Shown: positions 15,896 to 25,442, counted from the first letter of the stretch. The stretch: DNA of 64,000 nt from Bog-159 sp050008575 (GCA_050008575.1 JBEKMJ010000028.1:1-64000); one strand, 5' to 3'. Translations and numbers: made by a program. The notes: generated by a model not told the origin, from the sequence alone.

Positions 15896-17146
15896 TTACA
15901 AGATGCCGCGCGGCTTGGGCGTGTAGCCCGGAAACACTCTGCTCAGATCCTGGTTTCCTAGCTGACCTCTAACCAATTCTCCCAAGACATCGCGGAAATC
16001 GGTCGTCAGAGCGAGATCGCGGGCTTCGTAGAGTTGCTCCGCTTCCAGTCCGGGCCACTTGCCGTACACCTTGCCTCCGCGCACACCGCCGCCCATCACG
16101 AACATGCAGTTCGCGTGGCCGTGATCGGTGCCGCGGTCGCCGTTTTCGCGTGCGGTGCGGCCAAACTCCGACATCGTCACCAGCGCCACGTCGCCCCTGC
16201 GATCGCCCAGGTCCGTCCAAAAAGCGGCCAGCGTCTGGCCGAAATCGGCGAGGCGCGTGGCCAACTGTCCCTGCGACGCGCGCGCGCCCACTTCGTTCAC
16301 GTGATGATCCCATCCGCCCACATCGGCGAAGGCCATCTCCACGCCCACGCCGGCCTTGATGAGTTGCGCGATCTGGCGCAAACAGTCGCCAAACCGCCCC
16401 TTGGGATAATTCGCGCCGGCCGCCGGTTCATAATGCCGCTTCTGGACGGACTGCAGCAGCGACACGGCTTCGAACGTCTCGCGTCCTGCGGCGTGCAGCA
16501 ACGGGTCCCGGCTATCGGCATACAGCGCCTGGAATGCGTCGGACGCCTCCGCGTTGCGCACTTGGAAGTCGCTCAAATTCTGCACGGCGACGGCGGGATT
16601 CGGGCCGCGCATGGCGCGCGGCAGCACCGGACCCATGGCCACGGCGCGTACCGGAGACGCGTGTGCGGCGGCATCCGCGCGCGGCAAGGCCCGGTTCATC
16701 CATCCGTCGGCGGTGGCTTTCAGGCCGGGAGTGGCCGATTCCATAAAGTCCTGCGCATCGAAGTGCGAGCGCGTAGGATCGGGAGATCCGGCGGCGTGTA
16801 CGATGGCCAAGTGTCCGTCGTCCCAGATGGGCTTGAGTGGAGCGAGCGCCGGGTGCAGGCCGAAGAAGCCATCCAGGTCGATGGCGGCGTCTTCCCGCGC
16901 GGCCGACGCCCGTGCAGGACGCGGCACGGCGATCGTGGGCCGCATTTCGTAATAGCGTTTTTCGGTGTGCGGCACCACAATGTTCAAGCCGTCGGCTGCG
17001 CCGCGCTGGAAGATCGCCACCAGGATTTTCTTGCGCGGCGAGGGAGCGTCGGCGGCGTACAGCGCGCGCTGCAGCCACAACGGGGCTGTGCCGGCGCCCA
17101 CCATGGCGAGCGCCGAGTTGCGAACGAATAATCTGCGGGTGGTCAT
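15896..17146 (-). CDS. DUF1501 protein (sulfatase/alkaline-phosphatase-fold), Tat-exported
   Basis: 416 aa. It begins MTTRRLFVRNSALAMVGAG, a twin-arginine signal. DUF1501 hallmarks follow: FQRGAADGLNIVVPH near residue 50, and the C-terminal metal-site-like block SEFGRTARENGDRGTDHGHA. The family is related to phosphatases and sulfatases but its reaction is unknown. It is encoded just downstream of a DUF1800 gene on the same strand (13-base gap). These two families are very often paired in acidobacteria and planctomycetes, so they probably act together in the periplasm. Confidence 0.88.
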   Translation of the reverse strand: MTTRRLFVRNSALAMVGAGTAPLWLQRALYAADAPSPRKKILVAIFQRGAADGLNIVVPHTEKRYYEMRPTIAVPRPARASAAREDAAIDLDGFFGLHPALAPLKPIWDDGHLAIVHAAGSPDPTRSHFDAQDFMESATPGLKATADGWMNRALPRADAAAHASPVRAVAMGPVLPRAMRGPNPAVAVQNLSDFQVRNAEASDAFQALYADSRDPLLHAAGRETFEAVSLLQSVQKRHYEPAAGANYPKGRFGDCLRQIAQLIKAGVGVEMAFADVGGWDHHVNEVGARASQGQLATRLADFGQTLAAFWTDLGDRRGDVALVTMSEFGRTARENGDRGTDHGHANCMFVMGGGVRGGKVYGKWPGLEAEQLYEARDLALTTDFRDVLGELVRGQLGNQDLSRVFPGYTPKPRGIL

Positions 17147-17159
17147 ACGGTTTACCCGA

Positions 17160-18887
17160 TTACTTCTTCTGGAAGTCCGGAGACCCTAGCGCCACGCCCT
17201 CCGCGGACTGGGCGCTGTCGACTTTCACTCCTGCTACTTTGTTGTTTACCAGCGCGACGCTAAAGTTCATGCGCGCCAGCAGGCCGGCGGAGTTCAGCCA
17301 CTCCTGGCCGGAGTTCGTGTAACCGGTCGGCTCGGCTTTGCGGTAGAGGGGCTCGCCGAGCTGGGTCAACTGGTTGTTGAGGCCGAAAGTGAAATCCACA
17401 TCGGCATCGACCGCGCGCAGCGAACTGGCCACCATTTCAAGGGGTGATTTCATTTTGGAGCGGTATGCGCCGCGCGACCAGAACTCCGGCGAATCGAACA
17501 TGGTTTTCAGTACGGCGCGCAGGTCGCCGTCCTTCTTCAGAAACGTGGCGGCCATGCGGTTCACTAGCGTTTCCGGCGGAACGTCGGCCACGAAGCGCAT
17601 GGCCAGCTCGCGCGAAATGAAGCGCGCGGTGGCGGGATGGTGCGCGAGCAGATGCAGCACCCGGTAGCCGTCGCCGATGCCACCGCCGGCCGGAATCCGC
17701 ACACCCAGCACGGTCTTTTCGCCATTGTCGTGCATGCGCGGATTAAACTCAAACTCGGCCACGCGCTGCGGCTGGCGGATGGTCCACCCGGTAAAGCAGC
17801 GGGCTACTTCGGTCACGTCCTTTTGAGTATAGCCGCCGTCCACGCCCAGCGTGTGCAGTTCGAGCAGTTCGCGCCCATAGTTCTCATTCAGACCGCGCTG
17901 CTGCCGCCGGCCGGCGGGGGATTGCGCGCCGGTCGACTGCCAGTTATCGAGATAGAACAGCATGGCGGGACTCTTCGCGGTGGCGCGCAGCAGATCCTCG
18001 AATTTGCCCAGCACGTGCGGGCGAATCTCATCGCGTTCGTAGGCGGTGACCAGATAATGGTCGGCGCCTTTATCGATGAACACGTTGAAGTGGTTATACC
18101 AGAAATCCGCGAGCACTTCCTGCAACTGCCGATTACTATAAACCGCGCGCATCAGCTTGGCTTCGGCAAGATCCTGCACCACCATGGCCTGCGGTCCGTT
18201 GGCGCTCTGGATGCGGCGGCGCAAGACTGGCGGCGCGGCGGCGAACAGTTGCATGCGCATGCCCTGTCCCATGCTCTCCAGCAACTGGTCCTGACGGTTT
18301 GGCGGAAACGAGTTGAACAGGTCGAGCTTCTGTTGCGGCGTGCCCGTGCGCAGGACGCGGAGTTGCTCCGGCGGGAGAAGCGCGGCAAGGTCGCGTGCAG
18401 GCGGCGGGCCACCCTCCTGGTCCGTCTTACCTTGCAAGCGCGCCGCCAGGCGGTCGACCATCATGCGCTTGTCGGGATCGTCGGGAAACGGAAGCCTGCC
18501 TGCCACCATGGCTTTGACGAGCGCGGGCGAAGGGTAGTTTTGGAGCATCTTCGCCGTGCTCATGGCGAGCGTATCGAGCGGGCGCAGCTTGGCTGCCAAG
18601 ACGGGATTCTCGGGTATGCGCTCCGGATGGAGTTGCAGGCCGAGCCACTTCTTGAGACCCAGCGTTTGCACGCGCTGGATATCGCCTGGGCGAGGGCCGA
18701 AGGTGAGGCGATTCAGGACGTGCTCGGCTTTTTGCTCGTTCGAAATTTGCTGGTGAAATTGGGCGGTGGCTTGCGCGGCGGCTTGAGCGGACGGCTCAGT
18801 ATTCTTCCTGGCATAGACGGAAATGCCGGCCAAGAGGCAAATACTTAAGCCGACAAATATGGCCGGAAATGATTTATTAGATGACAC
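17160..18887 (-). CDS. DUF1800 family secreted protein
   Basis: About 575 aa from GTG 18887, which places a signal-anchor (FPAIFVGLSICLLAGISVYA) at the N-terminus; the frame stays open to 19046 but the extra sequence runs through the ompA-like terminator and is rejected. Family blocks are HVLNRLTFGPRPGDIQRVQT near the start, FWYNHFNVF in the middle and LLELHTLGVDGGYTQKDVTE. The function is unknown; it is commonly co-transcribed with DUF1501 as here. A TATATA box lies 6 bases before the GTG, pointing to a near-leaderless transcript. Confidence 0.88.
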   Translation of the reverse strand: MSSNKSFPAIFVGLSICLLAGISVYARKNTEPSAQAAAQATAQFHQQISNEQKAEHVLNRLTFGPRPGDIQRVQTLGLKKWLGLQLHPERIPENPVLAAKLRPLDTLAMSTAKMLQNYPSPALVKAMVAGRLPFPDDPDKRMMVDRLAARLQGKTDQEGGPPPARDLAALLPPEQLRVLRTGTPQQKLDLFNSFPPNRQDQLLESMGQGMRMQLFAAAPPVLRRRIQSANGPQAMVVQDLAEAKLMRAVYSNRQLQEVLADFWYNHFNVFIDKGADHYLVTAYERDEIRPHVLGKFEDLLRATAKSPAMLFYLDNWQSTGAQSPAGRRQQRGLNENYGRELLELHTLGVDGGYTQKDVTEVARCFTGWTIRQPQRVAEFEFNPRMHDNGEKTVLGVRIPAGGGIGDGYRVLHLLAHHPATARFISRELAMRFVADVPPETLVNRMAATFLKKDGDLRAVLKTMFDSPEFWSRGAYRSKMKSPLEMVASSLRAVDADVDFTFGLNNQLTQLGEPLYRKAEPTGYTNSGQEWLNSAGLLARMNFSVALVNNKVAGVKVDSAQSAEGVALGSPDFQKK

Positions 18888-18961
18888 TGTACATATATAA
18901 ACGCCGTTCGCGGTAGGGAGTTGCGTGAGGCTTGGCTCCGCCGGCGGCGCGCGAATCGCCC

Positions 18962-18997
18962 AAAAAAAAGGGCGGGTTCCCTCAATGGAACCCGCCC
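18962..18997 (-). terminator. Rho-independent terminator of the OmpA-like gene
   Basis: Read on the minus strand, GGGCGGGTTCC pairs with GGAACCCGCCC (within 18970-18997) and is followed by eight T residues (18962-18969). It lies about 60 bases past the stop of the OmpA-like gene and before the DUF1800 start, so it separates those two transcripts. Confidence 0.92.
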
Positions 18998-19055
18998 ATG
19001 CCGAAAAACGCTGAACGACGGCATTGCGCGGCCGGCGATTCAACAACTGCCGCGG

Positions 19056-19832
19056 CTATTGAGCTTGTGCCTGTTGCGGCGTGGACTGCGCCGGCGACTG
19101 GGAGACGGAATAACTATCGTCCGCGCTGAAAACTTTGATTTCCACACGGCGGTTCTTGGCGCGCGCGGCCCGCGTGTGCCCGTCGTCCACCGGCTTCTCC
19201 TTGCCCAGTCCGATCATGTGGATGCGGTAAATGGGTATGTCGTGCTTGGCCACCAGGTATTCGGTGACGGCATCCGCCCGTTTGCGGCTGAGCGCTTCGT
19301 TGTACTCGCGCGACCCGACGCTGTCCGTGAAGCCTTCCACCGCGATGAAATAGCGCTTGTTATTCGACGCGCCAGCCACCATGCTATCCAGGTCCGCGCG
19401 GTCCTTTTCAGTGAGCGTGTACTTGTTAAACGCGAACGGAACCGTCAGATCCGCCACCTGTTTGTAGTCGTCCAGGTTCTTTACAACCTGCCGCAGGCTC
19501 TTGATCTCCTCGGAGTCCTGGTTTGCCAGAGACGACGCGTCATTGGCCTTGTTCATGGCGCTTTGCGCGCTGTTCTGGGCCGTCATGGCCTGCTCTTTCG
19601 CGGCGCTGACACCGGTTTGGGCCTTCTCGTCCACTCCGTTGATGTTGGCCGTCAGGTCCGTGCGAGTCTGCTGGATCTGCTGGCCGTTCTGGGTGGTCTG
19701 CGCGCCCACCTGATCCACCTTCGCCTGGATCGGGGCGGTGGTGTTCTGTACATACTTCTTGGTCGCGCAACCGCTGGTGATCAGGGTCGCGGCTACCAGA
19801 CCTGCGCTGAGAATAGTGCGTGTCCGTGTCAT
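19056..19832 (-). CDS. OmpA/Pal-like peptidoglycan-associated lipoprotein with coiled-coil
   Basis: 258 aa, start ATG 19832 with GGGAG 7-8 bases upstream. The lipobox LITSGC places lipidation at Cys22. Residues ~30-115 are Ala/Gln/Asn-rich coiled coil (AQTGVSAAKEQAMTAQNSAQ). Residues ~140-235 are an OmpA peptidoglycan-binding domain (VEGFTDSVGSREYNEALSRK; KNRRVEIKVF). It should tether the outer membrane to peptidoglycan. The frame remains open for 850 more codons upstream, but that part lies antisense to a real gene. It ends at a strong terminator. Confidence 0.9.
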   Translation of the reverse strand: MTRTRTILSAGLVAATLITSGCATKKYVQNTTAPIQAKVDQVGAQTTQNGQQIQQTRTDLTANINGVDEKAQTGVSAAKEQAMTAQNSAQSAMNKANDASSLANQDSEEIKSLRQVVKNLDDYKQVADLTVPFAFNKYTLTEKDRADLDSMVAGASNNKRYFIAVEGFTDSVGSREYNEALSRKRADAVTEYLVAKHDIPIYRIHMIGLGKEKPVDDGHTRAARAKNRRVEIKVFSADDSYSVSQSPAQSTPQQAQAQ

Positions 19833-20030
19833 AGTTAACTCCCGGCGCGTAGCGTTGCAATTTTCGCGCCGATAGTGCCGATTGCTGATAAAACGGGACT
19901 TACGTGTTCCGATTGGTGAGTTTTCATCCATTTCTTCCGTGCACTGGAAAACTTTACCGGGTCGCCGCATATTATGAAATCTTAATTCGTCGGCGCATCG
20001 CCGCGAATCGGCATGATATGTTCTTCGGTG

Positions 20031-22193
20031 ATGCAACGCGTCATCGCCATATTCTTCACCGCGACCCTCGCAGCAGTGGCGCAGGACACCCGGTATCCTC
20101 CCGATGGGAGCCAGATCCCCGGCCCCGGACGAACATCCACTCCCGATTGGGTGGCGGAGCTCAGCGAGTGGCAAATCGCCGGCGCTGGCGCGCACGACGC
20201 CTGGCTTCGCGACCTGCGCCAGTGGCGCAGCGAGCGCCTGATCCGCATGGGCTACGACGATGCCGAATACCGGCGTTCCGAACTCCTCTGGACGCAACGT
20301 AATTTCATCCAGCCTCAGATGATGGCCGAAGAGCGCTATTTTTACGATCCCGCCACCGGAAACTATACTGTGGGCCGCTATCTGGACGATCTCGACAAGC
20401 GCTACGGCGGCATAGACAGCGTGCTGATCTGGCCCGTCTATCCGAATATCGGCATTGACAACCGCAACCAATGGGACTTGGCCCGCGACCTGCCCGGCGG
20501 CATCCCCGCCTTGCGCCGCATGGTTGACGATTTTCACCATCGCGGCGTGCGCGTGTTCTTCCCCAGCATGCCGTGGGACACCGGCACGCGCGACATCGGC
20601 GTACCGTACGGGACCGCCACCGCGCAGCTCATGGCCGAAATCGGCGCCGACGGCGTGAATGGCGACACCTTCGACGGGATGCCGCGCACTTATCGGACGG
20701 CCTCCGACCAGACTGGCCATCCTGTGGCGCTGGAGCCCGAAGGATCCCCGCGCGCCGACGAGATGTTGATGTGGAACAACCAGAGCTGGGGCTATTGGAA
20801 ATTTCCGTTTGCTCCCATGGTGAGCAAGCTGAAGTGGCTGGAACCGCGCCACATGATCAACGTTTGCGACCGCTGGGCGCGCGACAAAACCGATAATCTG
20901 CAAGCCGCTTTCTTCAACGGAGTGGGCTACGAAAGCTGGGAGAACATCTGGGGTATCTGGAACCAGATCGCTCCACGGGATGCGGAAGCGCTGCGGCGCG
21001 TCGCCTACATCGAGCGGCAGTTCGCGGACCTGTTGGTCGCGCCCGGCTGGGAGCCCTATGCTCCCACGCTGCAATATGGCGTCTTCGCCACGCGCTTCCC
21101 CGGCCAGGACCGCACTCTGTGGACGGTGGTCAATCGCAACGAATACGATGTCGCCGGTGCGCAGATCCGCATCCCGCATACGGCCGGCGCGCGCTATTAC
21201 GATGTGTGGAACGGCGCGGAACTCCAGCCGCGCATGGGGGACGCGGAAGCCGTGCTGAGCTTCCCGATGGAAGCCAACGGTTTCGGTGCAATTCTGGCGA
21301 CGATGGCGGGCGGCGCGCCGCAGAATTTGGACGGCACGCTGGCACGGATGCGCCAATGGGCGCGCGTGCCGCTGGCAGGCGTTTCGCACGATTGGAAGTT
21401 CCTGCCGCAACACATGGTCGAGATGGCGCCCACCAAGCCGCCCTCCGCAAGTCCGGCGGGAATGCTGCCCGTGCCCGCCGGCGATTTCGATTTCCAGGTG
21501 ACCGGTATCGAGATCGAGGGATCTAATTGGATCGGCCTGGACGTGCAGTATCCCTGGGAAGACGCGCCCCGGCGCGGCCACCACCAGCTTCTGCCCATGA
21601 AGGCGTTTTATATCGACCGCTATCCGGTGACCAACGCGGAGTTCAAGAAGTTCCTGGACGCCACTCAATACCATCCGAAAGACGATCACAACTTCTTGAA
21701 AGACTGGCGCGGCGGCACGTACCCGGATGGTTGGGCGAATAAGCCGGTCACCTGGGTTTCGCTCGAAGATGCGCGAGCTTATGCCGCGTGGGCCGGTAAG
21801 CGCCTGCCGCACGAGTGGGAATGGCAATATGCGGCCCAAGGCACGGATGCGCGGCTGTATCCGTGGGGCGACGCGTGGGACGATCGCGCGGTGCCCACGC
21901 CCTATCGCGGCCGCGATCTGCCCGGCCCCGCCGCGGTGGATGCGCATCCGGCCGGCGTCAGCCCTTTCGGCGTGATGGACCTGACCGGCAACGTCTGGCA
22001 GTGGACGGACGAATTCATCGACGAACACACGCGCGCGGCCATCGTGCGCGGCGGCAGTTATTATCAGCCGCAAGGCTCCATGTGGTATTTCCCGCAAGCC
22101 TACAAACTGAACGAGCACGGAAAATACCTGCTGATGGCGCCCTCCAAGGATCGCGCCGGCACGCTGGGCTTCCGCTGCGTGATGGATGAATAG
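20031..22193 (+). CDS. Secreted fusion of a TIM-barrel glycosidase-like domain and a SUMF1/FGE-type domain
   Basis: 720 aa from ATG 20031, giving signal peptide MQRVIAIFFTATLAAVAQ (ATG 20013 is alternative). Residues ~60-460 look like an amylase/GH-type barrel (DSVLIWPVYPNIGIDNRNQW; GVRVFFPSMPWDTGTRDIGV; DGVNGDTFDGMP with a candidate catalytic Asp). Residues ~480-720 are a SUMF1/EgtB/PvdO domain (KAFYIDRYPVTNAEFKKFLD; GNVWQWTDEF). The copper-binding cysteine pair of formylglycine-generating enzymes is absent; only one Cys is seen, in GFRCVMDE. Sulfatase-activating chemistry is therefore unlikely and the domain may bind a ligand. Substrate unknown. Confidence 0.75.
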   Translation: MQRVIAIFFTATLAAVAQDTRYPPDGSQIPGPGRTSTPDWVAELSEWQIAGAGAHDAWLRDLRQWRSERLIRMGYDDAEYRRSELLWTQRNFIQPQMMAEERYFYDPATGNYTVGRYLDDLDKRYGGIDSVLIWPVYPNIGIDNRNQWDLARDLPGGIPALRRMVDDFHHRGVRVFFPSMPWDTGTRDIGVPYGTATAQLMAEIGADGVNGDTFDGMPRTYRTASDQTGHPVALEPEGSPRADEMLMWNNQSWGYWKFPFAPMVSKLKWLEPRHMINVCDRWARDKTDNLQAAFFNGVGYESWENIWGIWNQIAPRDAEALRRVAYIERQFADLLVAPGWEPYAPTLQYGVFATRFPGQDRTLWTVVNRNEYDVAGAQIRIPHTAGARYYDVWNGAELQPRMGDAEAVLSFPMEANGFGAILATMAGGAPQNLDGTLARMRQWARVPLAGVSHDWKFLPQHMVEMAPTKPPSASPAGMLPVPAGDFDFQVTGIEIEGSNWIGLDVQYPWEDAPRRGHHQLLPMKAFYIDRYPVTNAEFKKFLDATQYHPKDDHNFLKDWRGGTYPDGWANKPVTWVSLEDARAYAAWAGKRLPHEWEWQYAAQGTDARLYPWGDAWDDRAVPTPYRGRDLPGPAAVDAHPAGVSPFGVMDLTGNVWQWTDEFIDEHTRAAIVRGGSYYQPQGSMWYFPQAYKLNEHGKYLLMAPSKDRAGTLGFRCVMDE

Positions 22194-22234
22194 GACTCCA
22201 GTCCTGCGGCCCACCAATCGTGATGAAAATCCGC

Positions 22235-22406
22235 GTGGGGCGGCGCCATGCGCCGCCGAAGAGCGGGCCTGCGAGGCCCGCGCAGGCTTCGAGCCTGGCT
22301 TCGAGCCTGGCTTCGAGCCTGCCCCACGGCGGCGGACAGAATGTAGAAACGCAGTGGGCGCAGGGCGGGTCTGGAGACCCGCCGCAGGCGTAGACGCCTG
22401 CCCCAC
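22235..22406. repeat. Hairpin mosaic with a tripled 12-bp unit
   Basis: In order: GGCGGCGCCATGCGCCGCC; GCGGGCCTGCGAGGCCCGC (22263-22281); three head-to-tail copies of GGCTTCGAGCCT (22285-22320); the spacer CGGCGGACAGAATGTAGAAA; then the pair GCGGGTCTGGAGACCCGC / GCAGGCGTAGACGCCTGC ending CCCCAC. The spacer and the last hairpin recur at 26816-26882, so the two elements are paralogous composites. It lies between convergent genes. Confidence 0.85.
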
Positions 22407-24854
22407 CTATTCATAGCGCAACGCGGCCAGCGGGTCCGTCTTCGCCGCGCGGCGCGCCGGCACCACTACCGCCAGCACCGCGACCGCCAGCAACAGAACC
22501 GGCACGACAATAAATGTCAGGGGGTCCGTGGCGCTTATCCCGTACAGCAAACTCGCCGCGAACCGGCTCACCGCCAGGGCCAGCGCAAGGCCGATCGCCA
22601 CGCCGATCCCCGCCAGCGCCAGCCCTTGCCGCGCTACCAGCCGCAGCACGCCGCCAGCCCGCGCACCCAGCGCCATACGGATGCCGATCTCCCGCGTGCG
22701 CCGCCGGACCGAGTAACTCATCACCCCATATAGACCCACCGTCGCCAGCGTCAGACCGACGGCGCCGAACACTCCCAGCAGCAGCGCGCTCAGCCGCGGG
22801 ATCAGCAGCGCTTTATCCAGATGCTCGTCCATGGTCTCGATGTTGGAGACGGCCAGATTCGGATCGAGCGCCGCAATCTCCCGGCGCACCGGGCGGATCA
22901 TGGCATTCGGATCGCCGGCCGTCTTCACCACCAGCGAGATGCCGTAAAAGCTGAACACTTCCTCGGGACGGGCCTCCAAGTAAAGGAACGCGGCCACTGC
23001 CGGTTCCTCGCCCAGCGTCCGGGATTTGAAGTTCTTAGCGATGCCGACGACCTCATAAGTCTTGCGTTCCGCCGTGACCCGCCGCCCGATCGGATCCGCG
23101 TTGGGGAATAGGCGTTGCGCGGCCTTCTCATTCAGAATGACCGACCCGGCGTCGCTCTGCTTGTCGAAATCGCGGCCGCGCAGCAGCGGCAGTCCCATGG
23201 TTTCGAAGAGATGCGCTCCCGCGAAGTACACGTCGGCACCCACCGGCTTAGCGTCCTTGGACCCCTCGGCATTGAACTCGAAGCCGGTTCCGCCGATGCT
23301 CAGCGGAATGCTGTCGAGGTAGCTCACCGACCGGACACCTGGCAATGCCGACACGCGCGCGCGGAGTTCCGCGAGATATTGGCGGGTCTTTTCCGGCGAA
23401 TACTGGCTGAGCTTGGGATTGGTCGCCATCAGCAACACATGGCCGGGACGCATTCCGATATCGATAGACGAAGCCCGCTGCAGGCTGCGCAGAAACAAGC
23501 CGGCGCCGGCCAGCAGGACCAACGAAAGAGACACTTGCACCACCACCAGCAGATTGCGCATACCCAGGCCGCGGAATCCGCCGAAGGCGTTATTCCGCTG
23601 CTTCAAGGCGCCGACCAGATCGGTGCGCGTAGCGCGGAGAGCCGGGGCGAGTCCGAAGATGACGCCCGTAAGAACCGCGAGCGCCGCGGTAAACCAGAGC
23701 ACCCGCGCGTCCGGCGCAAAATCGAACCGGATGGGTAAGGGCAGCGGCAGATTGAAGCGCGAGAGGGCTACGGTGGCGGCGGCCGCCAGGGCGAAGCCGC
23801 CCACCGCGCCGATCAACGATAACAGCACGCTTTCGGTGAGCAACTGCCGGACCAGGCGCGGCCGGCTCGCGCCCACCGCCAGGCGTATGCCGATTTCGCG
23901 CTGTCGCGCCATGGCGCGCGCCAGCATCAGGTTGGCCACGTTGGCGCACGCGATCAACAGCACCATCGCTACCAGCACGGCCAACACGGCCATAAAGCCG
24001 ATCGCGAAGCGGTTCACATCGCCGAAAAGCCCGCCGGAATCTGCCAGCCGGATCGCGGCGCGCGGCTTCTCGTTCTTGCGGTAAGTGTCGTCCAGACGGC
24101 GCTGAATCACGTTCAACGCGGCGGCGGCCTGGGTGCGGCTCACGCCCGGCTTCAGCCGGCCTTCCAGCATCAGCCAGTGACTGTTGCGTTTGGCAGTCAG
24201 GTCGTCTTTGACCAGGTCCGGCATGATCTGGCCCACCATGGAAAGAGGCACCCAGAAATCCGCCACCACCGCGCGGTCGGTGCCATGGAATCCGGGAGGC
24301 ATCACGCCGATGATGGTATAGCTCCTGCCATTCAGCGTGACTTGCCGGCCGACCGCATCCGCCGCGCCCGCGAAGCGGCGGCGCCATAGCGCGTTGCCCA
24401 GTACGACAACAGGGTTACCGCCAGCCGCGCGATCTTCCGCGGGGGTGAATCCGCGTCCGATCGCCGGCGCGATTCCGACCACCGAAAAATAATTGCCTGC
24501 CGCCACCTGCCCCCAGATCCTTTCCGGTTCGCCGGCGCCGCCCAAATTCGCTGGGATAAAAGGGAAGTGCGCCGTCACGCCTTCGAATACCTGGGAGCTC
24601 TGATCGCGATAGTCGATGTAGTCCGGGTAGGAAGACGTATTGCCCTGGTTCAAACTCACCAGCCGCGAGGCTTCCCGCACAGGCAGTGCGCCGAATAGCA
24701 AGCCGTTCGCGATGCCGAACACCGTGGCGTTCGCGGCGATCGCCAGCGCGACCGAGACGGCTACGGCGGCGGTGAAGCCGGGATTCTTCAGCAGCGTGCG
24801 CGCCGCGAAGGTCAGGTCCTGCTTTACGGTGCTGAAGAAGTTGGATTGTGTCAT
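22407..24854 (-). CDS. MacB/FtsX-type ABC transporter permease without adjacent ATPase
   Basis: 815 aa, start ATG 24854. One N-terminal transmembrane helix (FTAAVAVSVALAIAANATVF) is followed by a large periplasmic MacB-PCD domain, then three helices, a second periplasmic domain and a C-terminal three-helix FtsX block (TLATVGLYGVMSYSVRRRTR; EIGIRMALGA). The MacB fold is duplicated in one chain, the form seen many times in Solibacter-like genomes as an orphan permease. No ATPase gene is adjacent, so it either borrows one or transmits mechanical signals. A divergent coiled-coil protein gene starts 45 bases away. Confidence 0.9.
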   Translation of the reverse strand: MTQSNFFSTVKQDLTFAARTLLKNPGFTAAVAVSVALAIAANATVFGIANGLLFGALPVREASRLVSLNQGNTSSYPDYIDYRDQSSQVFEGVTAHFPFIPANLGGAGEPERIWGQVAAGNYFSVVGIAPAIGRGFTPAEDRAAGGNPVVVLGNALWRRRFAGAADAVGRQVTLNGRSYTIIGVMPPGFHGTDRAVVADFWVPLSMVGQIMPDLVKDDLTAKRNSHWLMLEGRLKPGVSRTQAAAALNVIQRRLDDTYRKNEKPRAAIRLADSGGLFGDVNRFAIGFMAVLAVLVAMVLLIACANVANLMLARAMARQREIGIRLAVGASRPRLVRQLLTESVLLSLIGAVGGFALAAAATVALSRFNLPLPLPIRFDFAPDARVLWFTAALAVLTGVIFGLAPALRATRTDLVGALKQRNNAFGGFRGLGMRNLLVVVQVSLSLVLLAGAGLFLRSLQRASSIDIGMRPGHVLLMATNPKLSQYSPEKTRQYLAELRARVSALPGVRSVSYLDSIPLSIGGTGFEFNAEGSKDAKPVGADVYFAGAHLFETMGLPLLRGRDFDKQSDAGSVILNEKAAQRLFPNADPIGRRVTAERKTYEVVGIAKNFKSRTLGEEPAVAAFLYLEARPEEVFSFYGISLVVKTAGDPNAMIRPVRREIAALDPNLAVSNIETMDEHLDKALLIPRLSALLLGVFGAVGLTLATVGLYGVMSYSVRRRTREIGIRMALGARAGGVLRLVARQGLALAGIGVAIGLALALAVSRFAASLLYGISATDPLTFIVVPVLLLAVAVLAVVVPARRAAKTDPLAALRYE

Positions 24855-24871
24855 AGCGGCCTCGCTGTCCC

Positions 24872-24879
24872 ACTATACT
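24872..24879. promoter_or_regulatory. Overlapping divergent -10 boxes
   Basis: ACTATACT contains TATACT on the + strand (24874-24879) and TATAGT on the - strand (24877-24872). The start codons are at 24900 (+) and 24854 (-). One near-palindromic box could fire in both directions and so link expression of the permease and the coiled-coil protein. Confidence 0.45.
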
Positions 24880-24899
24880 GACGATAGGGACAGACTCTT

Positions 24900-25427
24900 A
24901 TGAACAAGCTCTCTGGATTTTTCATCGTCGTTCTGCTAGCCGCGCCGGCCGCCACCACCGCTCCCGCGCAAACCGCGAGCCCGGATTCCGCCACTATGCA
25001 GGCGCTGCTTTCCGAAGTCCGCCAGTTGCGGCGCACGGTGGAGAAAAACATGTCGTTGGGCCCGCGCATGCAGGTTATCCTGCAGCGCGCCCAGTATCAG
25101 GAACAAAAAGTGTTGCGCGCCCAGCAGCAACTGGACGACGTCCGCAAGCAAGTCTCCGATCAAACGGCCCGCCAGAACGCCGCCAACGATCGCCTGGCCA
25201 AAATCGAACAGGATATTTCGAACGAATCCGACGCCGCCCGCCGCGCGCAACTGGAAGACATTCGCGCGGGTTTGAAGATGGTGGTCGGCAACGGGCCGGA
25301 TCAGCAGTTGCGGGCCCGGGAAAGCGAGCTCTCCAACTCGCTCGACACCGAGCAGGCGGCCCTTAACGAATTGAACGAAAAGCTGGACGCGCTGGAGCGC
25401 CAGATCGAAGCTCCGTCCGCCCAGTAG
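24900..25427 (+). CDS. Periplasmic coiled-coil protein of unknown function
   Basis: 175 aa with signal peptide MNKLSGFFIVVLLAAPAATT. Residues ~45-170 are predicted continuous coiled coil rich in Gln, Arg, Glu and Ala (VLRAQQQLDDVRKQVSDQTA; LNELNEKLDALERQIEAPSA). No catalytic motif. It is divergent from the orphan permease and 15 bases upstream of the DUF418 gene, with which it may form an operon. It could be a structural partner of one of these membrane proteins (inference). Confidence 0.7.
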   Translation: MNKLSGFFIVVLLAAPAATTAPAQTASPDSATMQALLSEVRQLRRTVEKNMSLGPRMQVILQRAQYQEQKVLRAQQQLDDVRKQVSDQTARQNAANDRLAKIEQDISNESDAARRAQLEDIRAGLKMVVGNGPDQQLRARESELSNSLDTEQAALNELNEKLDALERQIEAPSAQ

Positions 25428-25442
25428 CCGCGCCGGCCTCGC

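Noticed and set aside
17374..18848. Plus-strand frames opposite the DUF1800 gene
   Set aside because: They are antisense to a conserved family protein and have low-complexity His/Arg/Gln composition.
19833..22406. The minus-strand frame of the OmpA-like gene stays open for ~850 further codons upstream
   Set aside because: It runs antisense through the barrel/SUMF1 gene and repeat DNA. A strong ribosome binding site, signal peptide and lipobox place the real start at 19832.
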